Source: Zeus faber | Lineage: Eukaryota > Chordata > Actinopteri > Zeiformes > Zeidae | Assembly (NCBI GenBank): GCA_960531495.1 | Contig: OY482864.1 | Location: 9,711,396 to 9,775,395, forward strand | Reading direction: 5' to 3' | Length of the DNA stretch: 64,000 nt | Part shown: piece by piece, positions 13,101 through 24,386 of the stretch | Layout of the letters: each line of letters begins with the position of its first letter | How positions within the stretch are numbered: position 1 is the stretch's first letter | Notes under the pieces: generated by a model | The model's database searches: none | Seen by the model: the letters and a program-made list of their open reading frames with translations, nothing else | What the model was told of the DNA's origin: nothing | Program-made: the position numbers and the translations under genes

Positions 13101-14770
13101 ACGCATATACAAGGAAAGGATTTAAGTGTATTAAAGTATATAAACATGGAGTTGATGATGTGATGATTATGTCAAGCAAGGTCATATCGTAAATATATAG
13201 TTATTTTTACTTTGATAGAAACCAATTAAAATGTCCTGCTACTAAGAGGAATAAAACAAGCTGTGCAATGTGCGCTGAAGACCACAGAGTACCCATTATA
13301 TGGAATCTTGTGGGGAAGCATCCAGGCAAATGTCCATTTTTAGGTTACCCCCACCTTTTTGTCCATAAAAGTGGGGGAAGTCAGATGGGGTTCACATGCT
13401 ACTTTGCTTCCATGACATCTCTGTGCGTCCGCGCCACACACCCCTCAGCAACAAATCGTAGGTAACGCTGCCACGGCAACGGAAAGCAACGCTTTACCGG
13501 CAAGGCTTACCAGAGAGCAAACTGGCCACGGCCGATCTGTCACATGAGGTTCTGGTGGCCGGCCAAGGTTTTTCGCGCCGTGCCCGGAAACACGCTCGGA
13601 TGCGGAGCGGGCTCGCGTGAACCCCGCGGCGGGTGACAGTTCATACCGTCCTTCCTGTGCAGGAAGGAAGCGTGAGGGGTGATGTCTCATTGTCGTGTCT
13701 CTCAGGGTGACGCGCCCGGAGATCCTGGCGGTGAAGTCGGTGACCGGCAGGCGGGAGGCGGTGGTCCTTGAACTACCTGGCCTCGGCCAGCGTGATTTTG
13801 ATTGCTTCCAGATGTCCTGTGGCATGAAACGCATGCGCGACCCCGAAAACAATGGATATGATGGAAGTGTGCAGTGTTACATTACATTAAGCTGCTTTCG
13901 ATAAATAAGGGAAGTTTCCTGCAATATTGAAATGCCATCCCGACACCGTCCTCCCTCAATCCCCCTCGTGCTTATTATAGGTTTGCCTGTGTGTTTCTGT
14001 GCGGTGGTGGCAGGGATTTGGCGGGCGGGGTTGAGGCCAAGCTGGTTATTGTGGGTGTGACGCAGTCATCCATCATAACTGTCAGAAGTCTGTTCCTGAT
14101 CCACATCTCTCTCTCTCTCGAGCTGATAGTCTGACTGGACCAAACTATGCCTAAAAATAATATAACATACTTGGCCCGTAATGATTTATGGTAGCGTTCC
14201 ACCTTTTCCACTCCCCGGTGAACTAACCAGATTTACCGGCGTCCGATGATTTATATCCCAAGGTTTACTTCAGTAAGTCTGCAAACGGGGTCCGTTCAGT
14301 GCAAGGAAACATTTCCATTTGGGAGTGGCGCAAAAAAAAACCCTCCAAAAGTTCCTTTTTTTTTTTTCTTTTTCCTCAATAGCTCTCAATAGTATTGGTG
14401 GTTTTTCCTTCCACTGTTCCGACCCAGACCCGCGCCACCAGACTCACGTCTCAGTCAAGGAGTCCAGGTTCGCTCGATAAAGCGGCATCGGTTGGCGTTT
14501 CCTTTTCCGGGAGCATTTCAATCTCCATCCGTATGGCGTGAGAGTGAGAGAACCGCGTGAGAGAACTACTGTGGGAGTGGGACGGAAACCAAACAGCACC
14601 GTCGGTGACTTGGCTAGTCGCGTAGTAAGACGGTTTGTGATGAAAGCGGTCGCATCCATTATCCGCGCTCGCAGACGGAGCATGTTGCGTTACTTGCTAT
14701 AACGCACGCATAGACAAGGCGGACAGGCAAAAACCGGAGAGCCCAGGCACGTACAATGCACACGCACATG

Positions 14771-14833
<63 letters not shown>

Positions 14834-15305
14834 TTATGACAAAGGGATAATAAGTTTTGGGATTAAATGCGGCCCACTCTGGGTAAGTGGGGATTCTTGT
14901 CCCGATGAGTCTGGTTCTGTTCTGTTCCCGACCAGAAAACAGCGGGACATGGTTAGGGCTTAATGTCCGTTTCGGCATTGTGTCTCCATTCTCCCTGCTC
15001 ACGTTGGCCCCGCGGGGCCTTTTACAGTAATGTAAAATGATACGGCTGGGGTGGATTCCTCCAAAAACCCCTCACTCAGCAGTCTTGTAGACGGGCCATG
15101 CCAAGCCCACATGAGCCATATTCAGCTTTTTAGGAATGTGTATCTATGGCTGGCGCAAGCCGAGGAAGGGTTGCTGGGTGTAGCTTGTCGGGCTTGGAGG
15201 GGAAAGGGGGATGTCTGTGTACAATTAGCTACCGAACAAAGCTATCGTTGTCCAGGCTCGCTCTGAAGAGCACAAGGAGCTTCGGCCCAAATGTAGGGGA
15301 AATGC

Positions 15306-15386
<81 letters not shown>

Positions 15387-18300
15387 CCTTCCTCTTGTCT
15401 TTGTACTGTATCGATTGTGTGTGTCACTGGAGGTGCTGCTGGTTGTGCCAGTCCCGGAGACATTGTGGGTGGTCCAAAACGGTTTTGGTCAGAGATTTTA
15501 CATGCTTTAGTTTAGCCCAACGATCAGTGCTTCTACCGCACAAAGTTAACTTTTCCGACCTCAAATGCAACCCACAGGAATGGTCCAGCCCCTCAAACTT
15601 GAAATGGATGAGGGAATCGGCCTTGAACTCACAGCATCCTACCAAATCCCCCCCCAAACCCCACCCCACACACACACACACACATGCGCATGCACGCACA
15701 CACTTGAACTTGAACTTGAACACACACACACAGACACTCAAACAAGCATGAACACATACACACACACACACACACACACACGCACGCCTCACCTCCTCTC
15801 AGTTCACACAACCCCAATCCTCACGTTTTTTGTTTTTTTTTGTTCTTTCCCACAGATCCTGTACCCCGTCTTGCCAGGCGTCCTGGACTGCGACCCGTTC
15901 GGGGACGGCGTCCGGATGCCGCGGAGGCCTCCGGCGCCGGGCGTGAGCGGCTCGCTGCCGCAGGTCCTGGAGGTCCTGAGCGCCACCAGGCGGCTGCTGC
16001 TGGACTGTCAGGTCCATCCGGAGATGTCGTCCCAGCTCCTCGGCTACATCTTCTACTTCATCAGCGCCTCGCTCTTCAACACGCTCATGGAGAGAGGTGT
16101 GTGTGCGGCGTGCTGGGAATATACCCACTCATTCATACACACTGCGGTTGCAGTGCAAGAGAAAATTTGATATGGGTCGGAGTGAATGATCAAATGAAAG
16201 TTTCGTTTTTGACGATGTTTACCTGTGGACTTGTAAGGCAGCACAATATGGAGAAAAAACGCAATGTGCGATAAATGTGTTGAAACCAGGGCCAAGTGGT
16301 ATGAATGGGCTAACAGGGCTAAGCCCTTCCTATATTCTTAAAAAAATGTTTTAAATAAAATACCCTTGTAGAGCACATAGTCCTCATATCCATGTCAATA
16401 ACTACCTTAAAAAATATTATTTGGGGTAAAATGTCAGAGAGATGTCAGTGCCACTTTTCTGATGAAATACTGCACATTAGTTTCATGAATTATTTTTACG
16501 TATACCATGTTACGATAAATAAGGTTCAGAGGTTGGATTCTACCAGTGGTCCAGAGGCATCCGCATCCGCGCCAATATCGATTTGCTGCTGGACTGGGCC
16601 CATGGTTCTGGTTCCGGACTGGGAGAAGTGGTACTGGAGCACATGCACACGCTCTCCTCTGCTGTCAGTCTACTGGCTACACCCAGAAGGAACCTACTGC
16701 AGGTGGGCAGAAGCAACTCACACACACACAAAATACACAACAAATATATGACGACCAGTCGGTATGGAAGTGAATATTTACAATTTTTCATATTACAGTT
16801 TGAAATCCCCACGAAGAGTCCTGTGTTACAGAAAATCAACATTGCATCTCCTACTTGAATTTGAAGTGTTTTCTTCTTGTGAATTTTCTCTCAGTAATGC
16901 AATCTTTTATGATAGATAGAACCTAACTAAAAAACGATACAAAATGAATGTGAAAATAAATCAGAACAAATTGGCAAATGTACATAAACCTAAACACTCA
17001 GAAGACGGATAAATGGATGGACAGAGAAGATGGATAAACCTGTGAAGTAAACAATGAAATAAACCGAACAATTAACAAGAAAAAAAAAAATCCAAACATA
17101 AAGAATGAACAGTAAACGTTATAAACCCATAATGAGTGTGTCTGAAAGCAGAGCTCGTGGGCGTCCCTGCGATCGGACCACCCTGGTCTGGGTGCGGCCA
17201 GGCTGCACCACCTGCTGAGCTGCTACAGCCCCGCCTCTCCCTGTCCTCACGTCTGGGCCCCTTCGGGTCAGGACCAGGCCGCAGCGCTCCGAACAGGTGA
17301 GTGGAGCCCTCATCTACTAATCCACTGTCGTCCGTGCCATGAACACATGAACCGTATAGGGATTTACAGATCCTGATTCTTATTCTGATTGTGTCTATAA
17401 TGGTTCCTGATTCCAATATGAGGGATGCATTATTAAAAAGGACAGGGTTTATAGGTAGGTCTGGGGGATATGGAAGGATTTACCATAGTGATGGTCGATC
17501 AACCAGAACACAAAACAATCACAATATCAGGGCCCGACACTAACTTTTGTACAATTGCTTTTTGGCTTCCAACACTGATAAGTGGTTGAGGCATTTTAAA
17601 ATTGAGTGATATTGATCCTATACAATTAGAACACATATTTCTTATATTTAACATATATATTTTTTAACAGTGCAATCGTCAATATCTTGATGTAAGTCTA
17701 CCCTTTTTGTGTGTTTTTGTATAGCAAAAACATTGTGCTCAGATGACTGATTATTACATTTTCATTGAGGTTATTATATTTTAAACTATGAGAAGTCATT
17801 GACAACAGCCTCCATCTGATTGCCGTATCACATACTGTTACACTTTAAATGAAACATTCGCAAAAAAAAATTCCTGCACAAACTGTACAGCTTTATTAAA
17901 AAAAACAAAACAAAAAAAAAACCAGCCTTATTTTACATATTATTATACTTTGGATATTTTACTTATTGTTTTACATTTATGTTTCATGCACCGTACACCA
18001 AGACAAATTCCTTGTACGTGTAAACTTACTCGGCAATAAAGATGATTCTGATTCTGATTCTGATCAGACATATCACCCAATTTCATCTTTTGAGTAGTAC
18101 ACATTCAGTTCGAGGGCTTTTTGAAAAATTGGCATGACATAGTTATTTTCGCCCATTTTTCAGATGATATCCTGGAGAGCTTCGACACCCAACACCCTCT
18201 GGTGTTGCCGGGTGGAGGCTACCACCTCCAGCTGGGTCGAGCGGTGTCGGACACGGCGCTGGAGAAACAAGTGGGCAGGCTCCAAGAACTCATCTCTGGT

Positions 18301-20417
18301 CTCTCATTGCCACACGCACAGTCCCGTGGGGATGCTTATTCAAAATCACAGGTAAAAAAAAAAAATCAATGCTTCTGTTAGTTGTCAAATGTTGTAACAT
18401 CTGGTTATTAGGAACTGGTTATTTATGTCATCAAGTTCTAAAGTTATTAATGAACTGGTAATGGTGATCATTTCCTTAAAGATGCATTTTCTACATTATT
18501 TTGCGTATGAAACTGTCCCATATCTTAAGCCCGCTTCACATCCAATGCGTGTCCATGTCCAGCAGTCGCATCCTCCCCCGAGCGGCCGTCGGTTGAATTG
18601 CGTCTGGGTTGCGCGTCACAAAAACATGTCGGGGTTAATGCGAGAGCCTGTTTTTTTCTTGAACTGGGGCGGGTAGTTTGATCAGCTGGACATTCATCAT
18701 GTTCCATGAATGGGAGTTTAAAACTCTGTTTTTGAACAAACCTAATGTCTAAATTAATTGAATAATTTGAACGCTCCCCGAAGCCTCGATCCGACGCAGA
18801 AATCCGACTCTCCATGGGAGCGAACGGACGGTGTGAAACGGGCTTTAGTGTCTCCCGAGCTTCTGGGCCTCTCTCCCTGATTGCTGAGAATTACCTTTAT
18901 ATATTTTGCTCCCTTCCCTACCCACTCCCCATACCCCATTTCAAACGTCGTATTCGATTGATAGGAAACAATCCTTTGACGCTGATCCCTGGCTGTCGGT
19001 TTTCATTCAAGGGTCCCCTCACAGTTCCAGCAGAAGCCAAACTAAGACGGATGGACGTCCTCCCCGAAGCCAGCCTGCAAAGTCTGGATCCATCCCAGAC
19101 CGGGGACGTCTCACCACCGGCTCCTCCCGTCCAGAACCTCAGCCCCCATCCTCCTCCCGCCTCTGTCGCCTCACCCCCATCGCCCTTGGCTCCCCGCTCC
19201 GCCTGCGGCGGCCTGGATGATTTCTCCAGTTCCTGCGGGGGGCTCCAAATGCTGTCCCAGAAGCTCTGGAGTCTGGAGGCTGAGGCCGAGGCCGCGGGGC
19301 CCCGGAGGTCAGTGCTGGACCCGTCCTGTCTCCTCACGCCGCCCAACACCCCCCGCGACCTGGAGCCACCCGAGCCGGAGGCGGAGCGCCAGGACACGGA
19401 CGCCGCCTGGGCTTCGGTGGTGGAGATGCTGCGCCGGGAAGGTAAAGGTCGAAGGTCGAAGGTCCCTTGAGAGGGGCCTCTGTGCGACACCTCAGTGCCG
19501 AGCGAACAACGTGAAGGAGCGGAATGATGGTGTTTTTCCTTCTTCAGGCGGCTTAGTGTCTGAATGTCTGGCCACGTTGACGTCCGGCGGCGCACACCCC
19601 AGGAAGATCATGGCGCTGAAAGAAGAGGAGGAAGAGAAGGAGGAGGAGGAGGAGGAGGAGGAGGAGGAGGAGGCGGCGGGGAAGATGGAAGAGGACAACG
19701 AGGACGAGGTTTTTATGCTGGAGCTGGAGCGGGGCGAGCGAGGTCTCGGTCTCGCTCTGGTTGATGCGCAGGTGAGAGAGAGCCACTGGGAGTCAGAGTT
19801 GGTTCGTTGTGTAACTCAGTTTATTTAGAACCACAAAGGCGATGTCGCTATAATGGATTATTCTAATTAAAAAGAATGTACACTACATAAAAAAAAATGC
19901 TTGATGATGGCGGATTGGGAACCGTTGCTCTTTACCCGTAGACACAGCTTTTTCTATCAAATTGCCTCTATATTGGCTTATCACACTGCCTTTCTTGAAT
20001 TAAAAAAATAACATTTTCATCAACGACATATCCAAATCTGCAGGAAGGGAGGTTGTACGATATGCTTTGAACTTGGCGAACACGTTGTGATGCCGCCTTG
20101 AACTTATCACCAAAACTGTCGACACTCATTAAATCACTCACGAAAGCCGCCAACCCCAATAACGGCAAGAGCAGGTGAGGGAGAGAGAACTGGAAAATAT
20201 TGGAATTTGGTTTTCATCCCTCAGGCACCTCACTCAGCCTCATTTCGACATTCTGTGTTGGAGAGAGTGAGTCAAATTTGATCTGAGGCTCATTTGTCTC
20301 ATGATGATCTCTGACATCTAGCAGTGGAAAGTAATAACTTTGGACTGGTGCCCCACTGCCACCTGCTGGTCAAATGTCACATTGCAACCAAAACCCTTCC
20401 ATTTCATATAAGATAAG

Positions 20418-20502
<85 letters not shown>

Positions 20503-20849
20503 GCTTGTCCAGGACACTTCGCTGAGGATGGGTGGTATCTTCATTCGGGCGGTGGTCCCAGACTCTCCTGCAAGCCGCTGTGATAAGCTGGTGCCAGGGG
20601 ACAGGATCCTAGCTGTTAATGGGACCAGTCTACTGGGAGTGGACTACCACCAGTGAGGAAGCAACCGCATTAAACTAAACTTGAAGAAGACACGGAGACA
20701 CTACGTCGCCTATGAGACTGTAATACACAATGCTTTTTTTCCTCTGTTTTCCCAGTGGCAGGAAACTGATCCAGTCGTCAGGCGACAGACCACAGTTGCT
20801 GGTGGCCAGATCCGACTGGATGGCGAAAAGTCTGTGGTCAAAATGCTGA
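5531..20849 (+). CDS. radil: Radil: Ras-associating and dilute domain-containing protein, spliced gene
   Basis: Radil is a Rap1 GTPase effector that promotes integrin-dependent adhesion and migration; in zebrafish it is known from neural crest migration. The coding model has 18 exons: 5531-5640, 6917-7122, 7394-7568, 8274-8506, 9213-9706, 10470-10766, 10860-11273, 11413-11448, 11562-11787, 11919-12031, 15856-16096, 16530-16702, 17152-17296, 18164-18351, 19012-19441, 19548-19771, 20513-20652, 20756-20849. Every junction keeps phase, giving 3,939 nt or 1,312 residues; human RADIL is nearer 1,075. The order is RA (about 120-225), FHA (407-505), DIL (about 600-950) and PDZ (about 1215-1310). The PDZ and the linker motif LLTPPNTP separate it from its paralogue RASIP1, which lacks the PDZ. 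The first two exons and the 12-codon exon 8 are less certain than the rest. Which fish paralogue (a or b) this is cannot be told. Confidence 0.93.
7394..8506 (+). CDS. radil: radil Ras-associating (RA) domain exons
   Basis: Exons 7394-7568 and 8274-8506 are joined through a split Arg codon. The product contains [31 protein letters not shown] and [20 protein letters not shown], which closely resemble the RADIL/RASIP1 ubiquitin-fold RA domain that binds Rap1-GTP. The [15 protein letters not shown] junction into the next exon is also conserved. This is the most recognisable part of the protein. Confidence 0.95.
8020..8125. mobile_element. Degenerate dispersed repeat with GGATGGAT tail
   Basis: The sequence CACCAATTGTCAGCTGGG, then a GAAAAGCGGGTGAAGGAAATGAATGGATGGAT-like tail, resembles the 3' end of a very common fish dispersed repeat. 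It lies inside the intron between the two RA exons. Family not identified. Confidence 0.4.
8982..9018. repeat. (CA)n microsatellite
   Basis: About 18 CA units in the radil intron upstream of exon 9213-9706. Confidence 0.95.
9213..9706 (+). CDS. radil: radil linker exon between RA and FHA domains
   Basis: One 494-nt exon between TACCAACCGCAG and a GTATCT donor. It opens with [18 protein letters not shown] and [12 protein letters not shown], conserved after the RA domain in RADIL. A charged, low-complexity region follows, and the exon ends with [19 protein letters not shown], which leads into the FHA fold. The middle is poorly conserved and probably disordered. Confidence 0.92.
10044..10112. 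repeat. (CA)n microsatellite
   Basis: A near-pure CA tract of about 68 bp in the intron between the linker exon and the FHA exon. Confidence 0.95.
10470..10766 (+). CDS. radil: radil FHA domain exon
   Basis: A 297-nt phase-0 exon encoding a forkhead-associated domain. Visible landmarks are the GRGSE strand-turn, [14 protein letters not shown] (the usual S-x-x-H-like turn), [20 protein letters not shown] (the Asn-Gly turn) and [16 protein letters not shown] domains normally bind phosphothreonine. In RADIL this domain is reported to bind kinesin family motors, which I mention as family knowledge only. Confidence 0.94.
10860..12031 (+). CDS. radil: radil DIL domain, N-terminal half (four exons)
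   Basis: Exons are 10860-11273, 11413-11448, 11562-11787 and 11919-12031. The first ends in an alpha-helical segment ([33 protein letters not shown]). The third carries [19 protein letters not shown] and the fourth [20 protein letters not shown] and VYYITK, all typical of the dilute domain shared with class V myosins, afadin and RASIP1. The 36-nt exon at 11413-11448 ([12 protein letters not shown]) occupies the place of a short helix in human RADIL. It has weak identity, so it is the least sure of the four. Confidence 0.88.
14775..14832. repeat. (CA)n microsatellite
   Basis: A pure CA tract of about 58 bp in the long radil intron. Confidence 0.95.
15310..15384. repeat. (TC)n microsatellite
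   Basis: A pure TC tract of about 75 bp. It creates Ser-Leu repeat frames on + and Arg-Glu repeat frames on minus that are not genes. Confidence 0.97.
15856..18351 (+). CDS. radil: radil DIL domain, C-terminal half (four exons)
   Basis: Exons are 15856-16096, 16530-16702, 17152-17296 and 18164-18351. Landmarks are [20 protein letters not shown] and NTLMER in the first, [20 protein letters not shown] in the second, [11 protein letters not shown] and [10 protein letters not shown] in the third, and [16 protein letters not shown] in the fourth, all in RADIL/RASIP1 order. The acceptor at 17150-17151 (AAAGCAG) has a poor pyrimidine tract, so that boundary could shift by three bases. Confidence 0.92.
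17990..18062 (+). mobile_element. LINE-like 3' tail (AATAAA plus GATTCT repeats)
   Basis: AAATTCCTTGTACGTGTAAA, then CGGCAATAAAGATGATTCTG and further GATTCT units, is a clear copy of the fish L2/CR1-like LINE 3' end seen in decayed form at 930-1016. Only the tail is present. Confidence 0.55.
19012..19441 (+). CDS. radil: radil proline-rich linker exon
   Basis: A 430-nt exon from acceptor TTCATTCAAG to a GTAAAG donor. It encodes a Pro/Ser-rich, probably disordered linker between the DIL and PDZ domains. The embedded [16 protein letters not shown] motif resembles the SCLLTPPSTP motif in human RADIL and is good evidence that this exon belongs to the gene. Confidence 0.9.
19548..20849 (+). CDS. 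radil: radil PDZ domain and C-terminus (three exons)
   Basis: Exons are 19548-19771, 20513-20652 and 20756-20849, with stop TGA at 20847-20849. A GAG-repeat glutamate run precedes the PDZ domain. Domain landmarks are [19 protein letters not shown] (carboxylate-binding GLGL loop), [39 protein letters not shown] and a last strand with LLVARSD. A C-terminal PDZ is diagnostic of RADIL against RASIP1. The middle exon follows a 79-bp AT microsatellite by only 14 bp. Confidence 0.93.
20420..20498. repeat. (AT)n microsatellite abutting a radil splice acceptor
   Basis: About 39 AT units end 14 bp before exon 20513-20652, leaving only CCCTGCTTGTCCAG between repeat and exon. The repeat therefore takes up the usual branch-point region. 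Confidence 0.96.
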
Positions 20850-21313
20850 AAATGTTCAATGTTCTCTGCACAGCGAACCAGAAAACCCACAAGTGCACTT
20901 AAAGGTTGCTGCGAACACCCCTTGGACAGTGAGGATTAGCATGCATACCTGGACGTCAGGACCAGGATCCTGAGAAGAAGTATTACTCTCTACTTTAAAG
21001 TCATTATTATGTCTTCTTTTCAGTTGCTTTCTTTAATACATGCATTTGTATCAATCAGTATTTGGCATATCATTGCAATGTGCTGCTGTGGATGAGGCCT
21101 ATTTGTTGAAACTAAAAGATGTGGCCTCAAACATGTTTCAGAGATTTGTTCATGACTTTGCCCTTAAAGCTTGACGAATTTATTGCATCTGATTTTAGTA
21201 AGTATTGAACAATCGTTCAAATAAATATGTGTATGTTTAAACAATGTAAATGTCAACCAGAATTCTTTAAATGTGTAATAGCCATGCAATGCACAATTTT
21301 CCATCGTAATAAA
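20850..21313 (+). terminator. radil: radil 3' UTR with two polyadenylation signals
   Basis: AT-rich sequence follows the radil stop codon. Canonical AATAAA hexamers lie at 21220-21225 and 21308-21313. Cleavage is expected 10-30 nt after either one. There is no other coding signal. Confidence 0.65.
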
Positions 21314-22559
21314 ACTGTATTTCATTGATTTTTATGTAATTTGCCATAGTGGGGTTGAAACTTGAGTAAAGACTGTTATCAGTTGACACCAGACCGACAG
21401 TTTGGACATTTTTTATTTTTTGTTTCACAGACATGCATGTTAAATCAATGAAATTTAGCTGAATATATTTTGTTTTATGTTTGATATTAATGTGGAAAGA
21501 AATATGGAGAAAAAAATTATTGAGCTTTATGTTATTGAGGAAAAGAGGAAAAAAGGGGGGGAAAGGAAAAAAAAATATGGAGACTCCTCATGGGAAGGAG
21601 ATCACAAAACAAGCATTATATTAAATGTTTGGGAATTTATTTGAGAATATCAAGCATGGAGAACAGAATAAAATAAAATAAAACTACTAAAGATGAACTA
21701 ATCAAACAATTAACTAAACGATCTGATTGTTTCGTTTTTTTTATTTACTTATAATCAAATTTTCCAATTCAAGTGATGAATTTCTCACGATGTAGCAAAA
21801 ATGGAAAAGAAAATCCATTCCATTGTATTCCATCACAAGACAAATATTCACGTTTTCAACTTGATCTTTATTCCCTTTAGTGCAACTATTTCAAAAGCCA
21901 TTCATTAATAAAACGCCATTTTTTTTAAATAAACAAACAAACATTTCCATATGTAATCTTGTAATAAGTACTTAAATAATCGCCCTACAATAATAATTAA
22001 CGGGGATTTTGGCACTTCGCGCACGTGATGGTCACCAGTTCGTTCAGTCTTATGCATGTAGATCGTCTTCTACAACTGAGCAATTTAACATTTCCAGTTC
22101 CTTATAGTCTAAAGCCTTGTGACACACGAACGTGTGGCGACGTTGGGCCATCTCATTCAATCACTTTTTGGCCTGGAGGTACCCCGGAAAATGTGCAGAA
22201 TGACGCCATTCACATAGAGAGAGAGAAAATGCTAATTCTGTCCCCTAGATGACGCTCTACATCTTTAAACAAGGGACATACAAATCGGCGACATCATGTG
22301 ACATTACAGCTATAAACTGAACAATATAAATGATCTCATCTTAACCATATAGACAATAACACCTTTATTTATAAATATATATATATGAATATAGATATAT
22401 TAAATGAATATTGATACTGTGTATTTTTATTAAATATACTATATTTGATATATAATATATATTCCACTCAAAACAAATCAACCACATATCCAACAGATTC
22501 CTCCAAATAATAAGACGTCATACGCTTTCAAACAACACGTTCATTCCCAATTTGCCACA
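21314..22559. other. AT-rich intergenic spacer
   Basis: The spacer separates the radil 3' end from the CpG-rich promoter of the next gene. It contains A-rich and AT-rich low-complexity runs (for example 21530-21580 and 22370-22460). I see no gene, RNA or clear mobile element in it. Confidence 0.6.
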
Positions 22560-22852
22560 CGGGCGCCGACGCCGGACCCAAACAAATGACGTCATCGGAC
22601 CTCGCCAGTCGCGCGGCTCGGCGATCGGGAGGGAGCCGCGTCGCCCCGCGCAGCTCCCGCCAACGCCGAGTTGTTGCCTTTTCGATACCGACGTCGGCTC
22701 GTTGCGTTAACACGTCTGTATGAATGTCTACAAGCTGCGCGCACAGTTTTTTTTATTATTTTTATTGAAGATTTTTGTGGATTTATTTTTATTTTTTTTG
22801 TTGTTGTTTTTTTTTTTTTTTTAAATACCCGGATGGGTCGTTTATTGTTGCC
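22560..22852 (+). promoter_or_regulatory. CpG-rich candidate promoter with a palindromic CRE
   Basis: A short CpG-dense segment sits in AT-rich surroundings. It includes a full cAMP-response element TGACGTCA at 22587-22594 and GC boxes up to about 22680. It lies just upstream of a good-context ATG at 22853 and a strong GTAAGT donor, so it is a plausible upstream promoter for the LOTUS/NO VEIN-like gene. Confidence 0.5.
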
Positions 22853-22906
22853 ATGGTGAGAAGCCGCGGGCGGCGTCAGTCGTTGTCCCCTAGTCCAGAA
22901 CAAAAA
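22853..22906 (+). CDS. Candidate upstream exon carrying an 18-codon open start (possible uORF)
   Basis: GCCATGG is a good initiation context. It is followed by 18 codons (MVRSRGRRQSLSPSPEQK) and a consensus GTAAGT donor at 22907. Splicing directly to the LOTUS exon at 25244 reads CGT GAC TCA TGA. The frame would therefore stop after 21 codons, with its TGA overlapping the main start codon as ATGA, making this an upstream ORF and not the N-terminus of the large protein. An unseen intervening exon could change that. A second 8-codon uORF starts at 22832. Confidence 0.35.
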
Positions 22907-23219
22907 GTAAGTACAGCGTTGACTATTATTAGTACGAAAAGCGGCGGCAGAAGTCATTTGATAATCCATTTATATTATGATTTATCAAATGCCGACCTCT
23001 GTTGACAATTGATGTGCAAAAATGCCGAATCTTTTAAGTGTGAGTATAGTTTCAAGTGCAAGATAATCATTCTTTTTCAAGATAAACATAACTTTTTTTT
23101 TTTTTTTTTTTACTAATCATTGAAAGTAAAATCTTTCGTTTTTTTCTTCTTTTTTTTTTTTTTTTTCCAACAAGTGTAATAATTAGTGACCCGTTTCACG
23201 CTTTAAGAAGCCACTGTGC

Positions 23220-24016
23220 AAGCAGAGGTGGAATGAGTATTAAAAATGGGCAGGGCGCTGGGGTAGGAGCACCATTCCATCACGACTACTGAACCTGATT
23301 TGAAGTCCAGTAAGTTTCGGTGTGTTTTATAACAGCTACATAGCTTATACATGATCCTTGGCCTCCAGTAGTATAATGACATAATAGCCTCTTTATTACA
23401 GCGGACCTGTTGTGCGCCTTTTTAACAAGTAAATATAGGTCTCTGCGGTGCCCAGAACACGTTTTTGACAGTTTTTCTTTTTTTGCTGAAAATACCACTC
23501 AGATTATGCATTCGAGCCATTCTAACATGCCTCTATACCACCCCCTTCCAAAAGGGGCTGTTTCTGTGTGTGCAGCTATAAATGTAAAATAGCTGCCAGG
23601 CCCCTAGTTCTGTGAGCCAGTGGGGTTTGAGCACAAGGCCTGGGTTCTGTGAGCCATTGGCATTTGAGCTTCATTCCGGGTTCTGTTGTAATTAGTTCAA
23701 AACGTTCACTGATTTCACCTTATCGGTCCACCTTTTTTTTTTTTTTTTTTTTTTTTTATAAAGACACAGCCGAATTATTTGTTAAATACTTAAATTTCCA
23801 TCGTCTGCCTTTTCTTCACAGGCGGTTGGTATCAATTCATCTTTTTTTTTTTTTTTAAGATTTGTGCTGGTCTCTGCAGCCAACAGAGCAGTTCCCCTGC
23901 CTAGCTCTTAGCTTCGATGCTCGCCGGTCCGGTGGCGCTCCAGCCGTGGGGGGAGTTACTCAGGTGGAGGCGCTGATCAGCACAAAGTGAGTTTTTCATA
24001 ATAGGTCCCCTTTAAA
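23220..24016. mobile_element. Short DNA transposon remnant, copy 2
   Basis: The end is again CATAATAGGTCCCCTTTAAA (23997-24016). Internal sequence includes GAGCCATTGGCATTTGAGC and TTATGCATTCGAGCCATTCT, related to the copies ending at 2997 and 34389. Long T runs interrupt it. Boundaries are approximate. Confidence 0.5.
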
Positions 24017-24308
24017 CCTTTGAGTCAAGAAGTAAACCTTAATCAGTAGAAGTCAAATTAATCAGAATCTCAAGAGTCTACAATTAGAGAAAAATGTACT
24101 TTGACTTAATTGCGTATCTTAATAGCACCTTAATTGTCTGGGGGAAAAAACAACAACATCCTGTATTTTAACACTGTCTGGGTCACAATTGGAGCTGGCA
24201 GTGGAACAGTGTTGTATAATGTTCTCCACAATGACTTGGCACTGATGTAAGTCCCTGGCAACACCCAAGTCACTCAGCTGTTGCAAGCCAGGAAAACGAA
24301 ACTCAAAT

Positions 24309-24310
<2 letters not shown>

Positions 24311-24385
<75 letters not shown>
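24311..24385. repeat. (CA)n microsatellite
   Basis: A pure CA tract of about 75 bp about 350 bp upstream of the proximal promoter. Confidence 0.97.

Positions 24386-24386
<1 letters not shown>

Larger units (their letters stand above)
12032..15855. other. Long radil intron, no supported gene
   Basis: This 3.8-kb intron splits the DIL domain. It has a GC-richer patch at 13440-13830 with open frames on both strands but no recognisable protein or paired splice context, a (CA)n tract at 14775-14832, a (TC)n tract at 15310-15384 and CA-rich sequence at 15664-15785 just upstream of the next acceptor. I see no RNA gene. Confidence 0.7.

Noticed and set aside
13445..13904. Open frames on both strands in a GC-richer patch of the radil intron
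   Set aside because: There is no recognisable protein family, no phase-matched pair of splice sites and no similarity to radil. It is best explained as chance open frames in GC-rich DNA.
14444..14683. Minus-strand 79-codon frame in the radil intron
   Set aside because: No splice context or family resemblance. The amino-acid composition (Arg/Thr/Pro) looks random.
15146..15792. Long Ser-Leu, Arg-Glu and Cys-Val repeat frames
   Set aside because: They arise from (TC)n and (CA)n microsatellites. The same applies to repeat frames at 2050-2345, 10020-10112, 14697-14832, 24311-24385, 33198-33560, 40480-41080, 44547-45050, 48173-48447, 52404-52670 and 57070-57470.
5531..20849. Assignment of the first gene to RASIP1 instead of RADIL
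   Set aside because: RA, FHA-like and DIL regions are shared by both, but the C-terminal PDZ domain and the SCLLTPP motif occur in RADIL and not in RASIP1.
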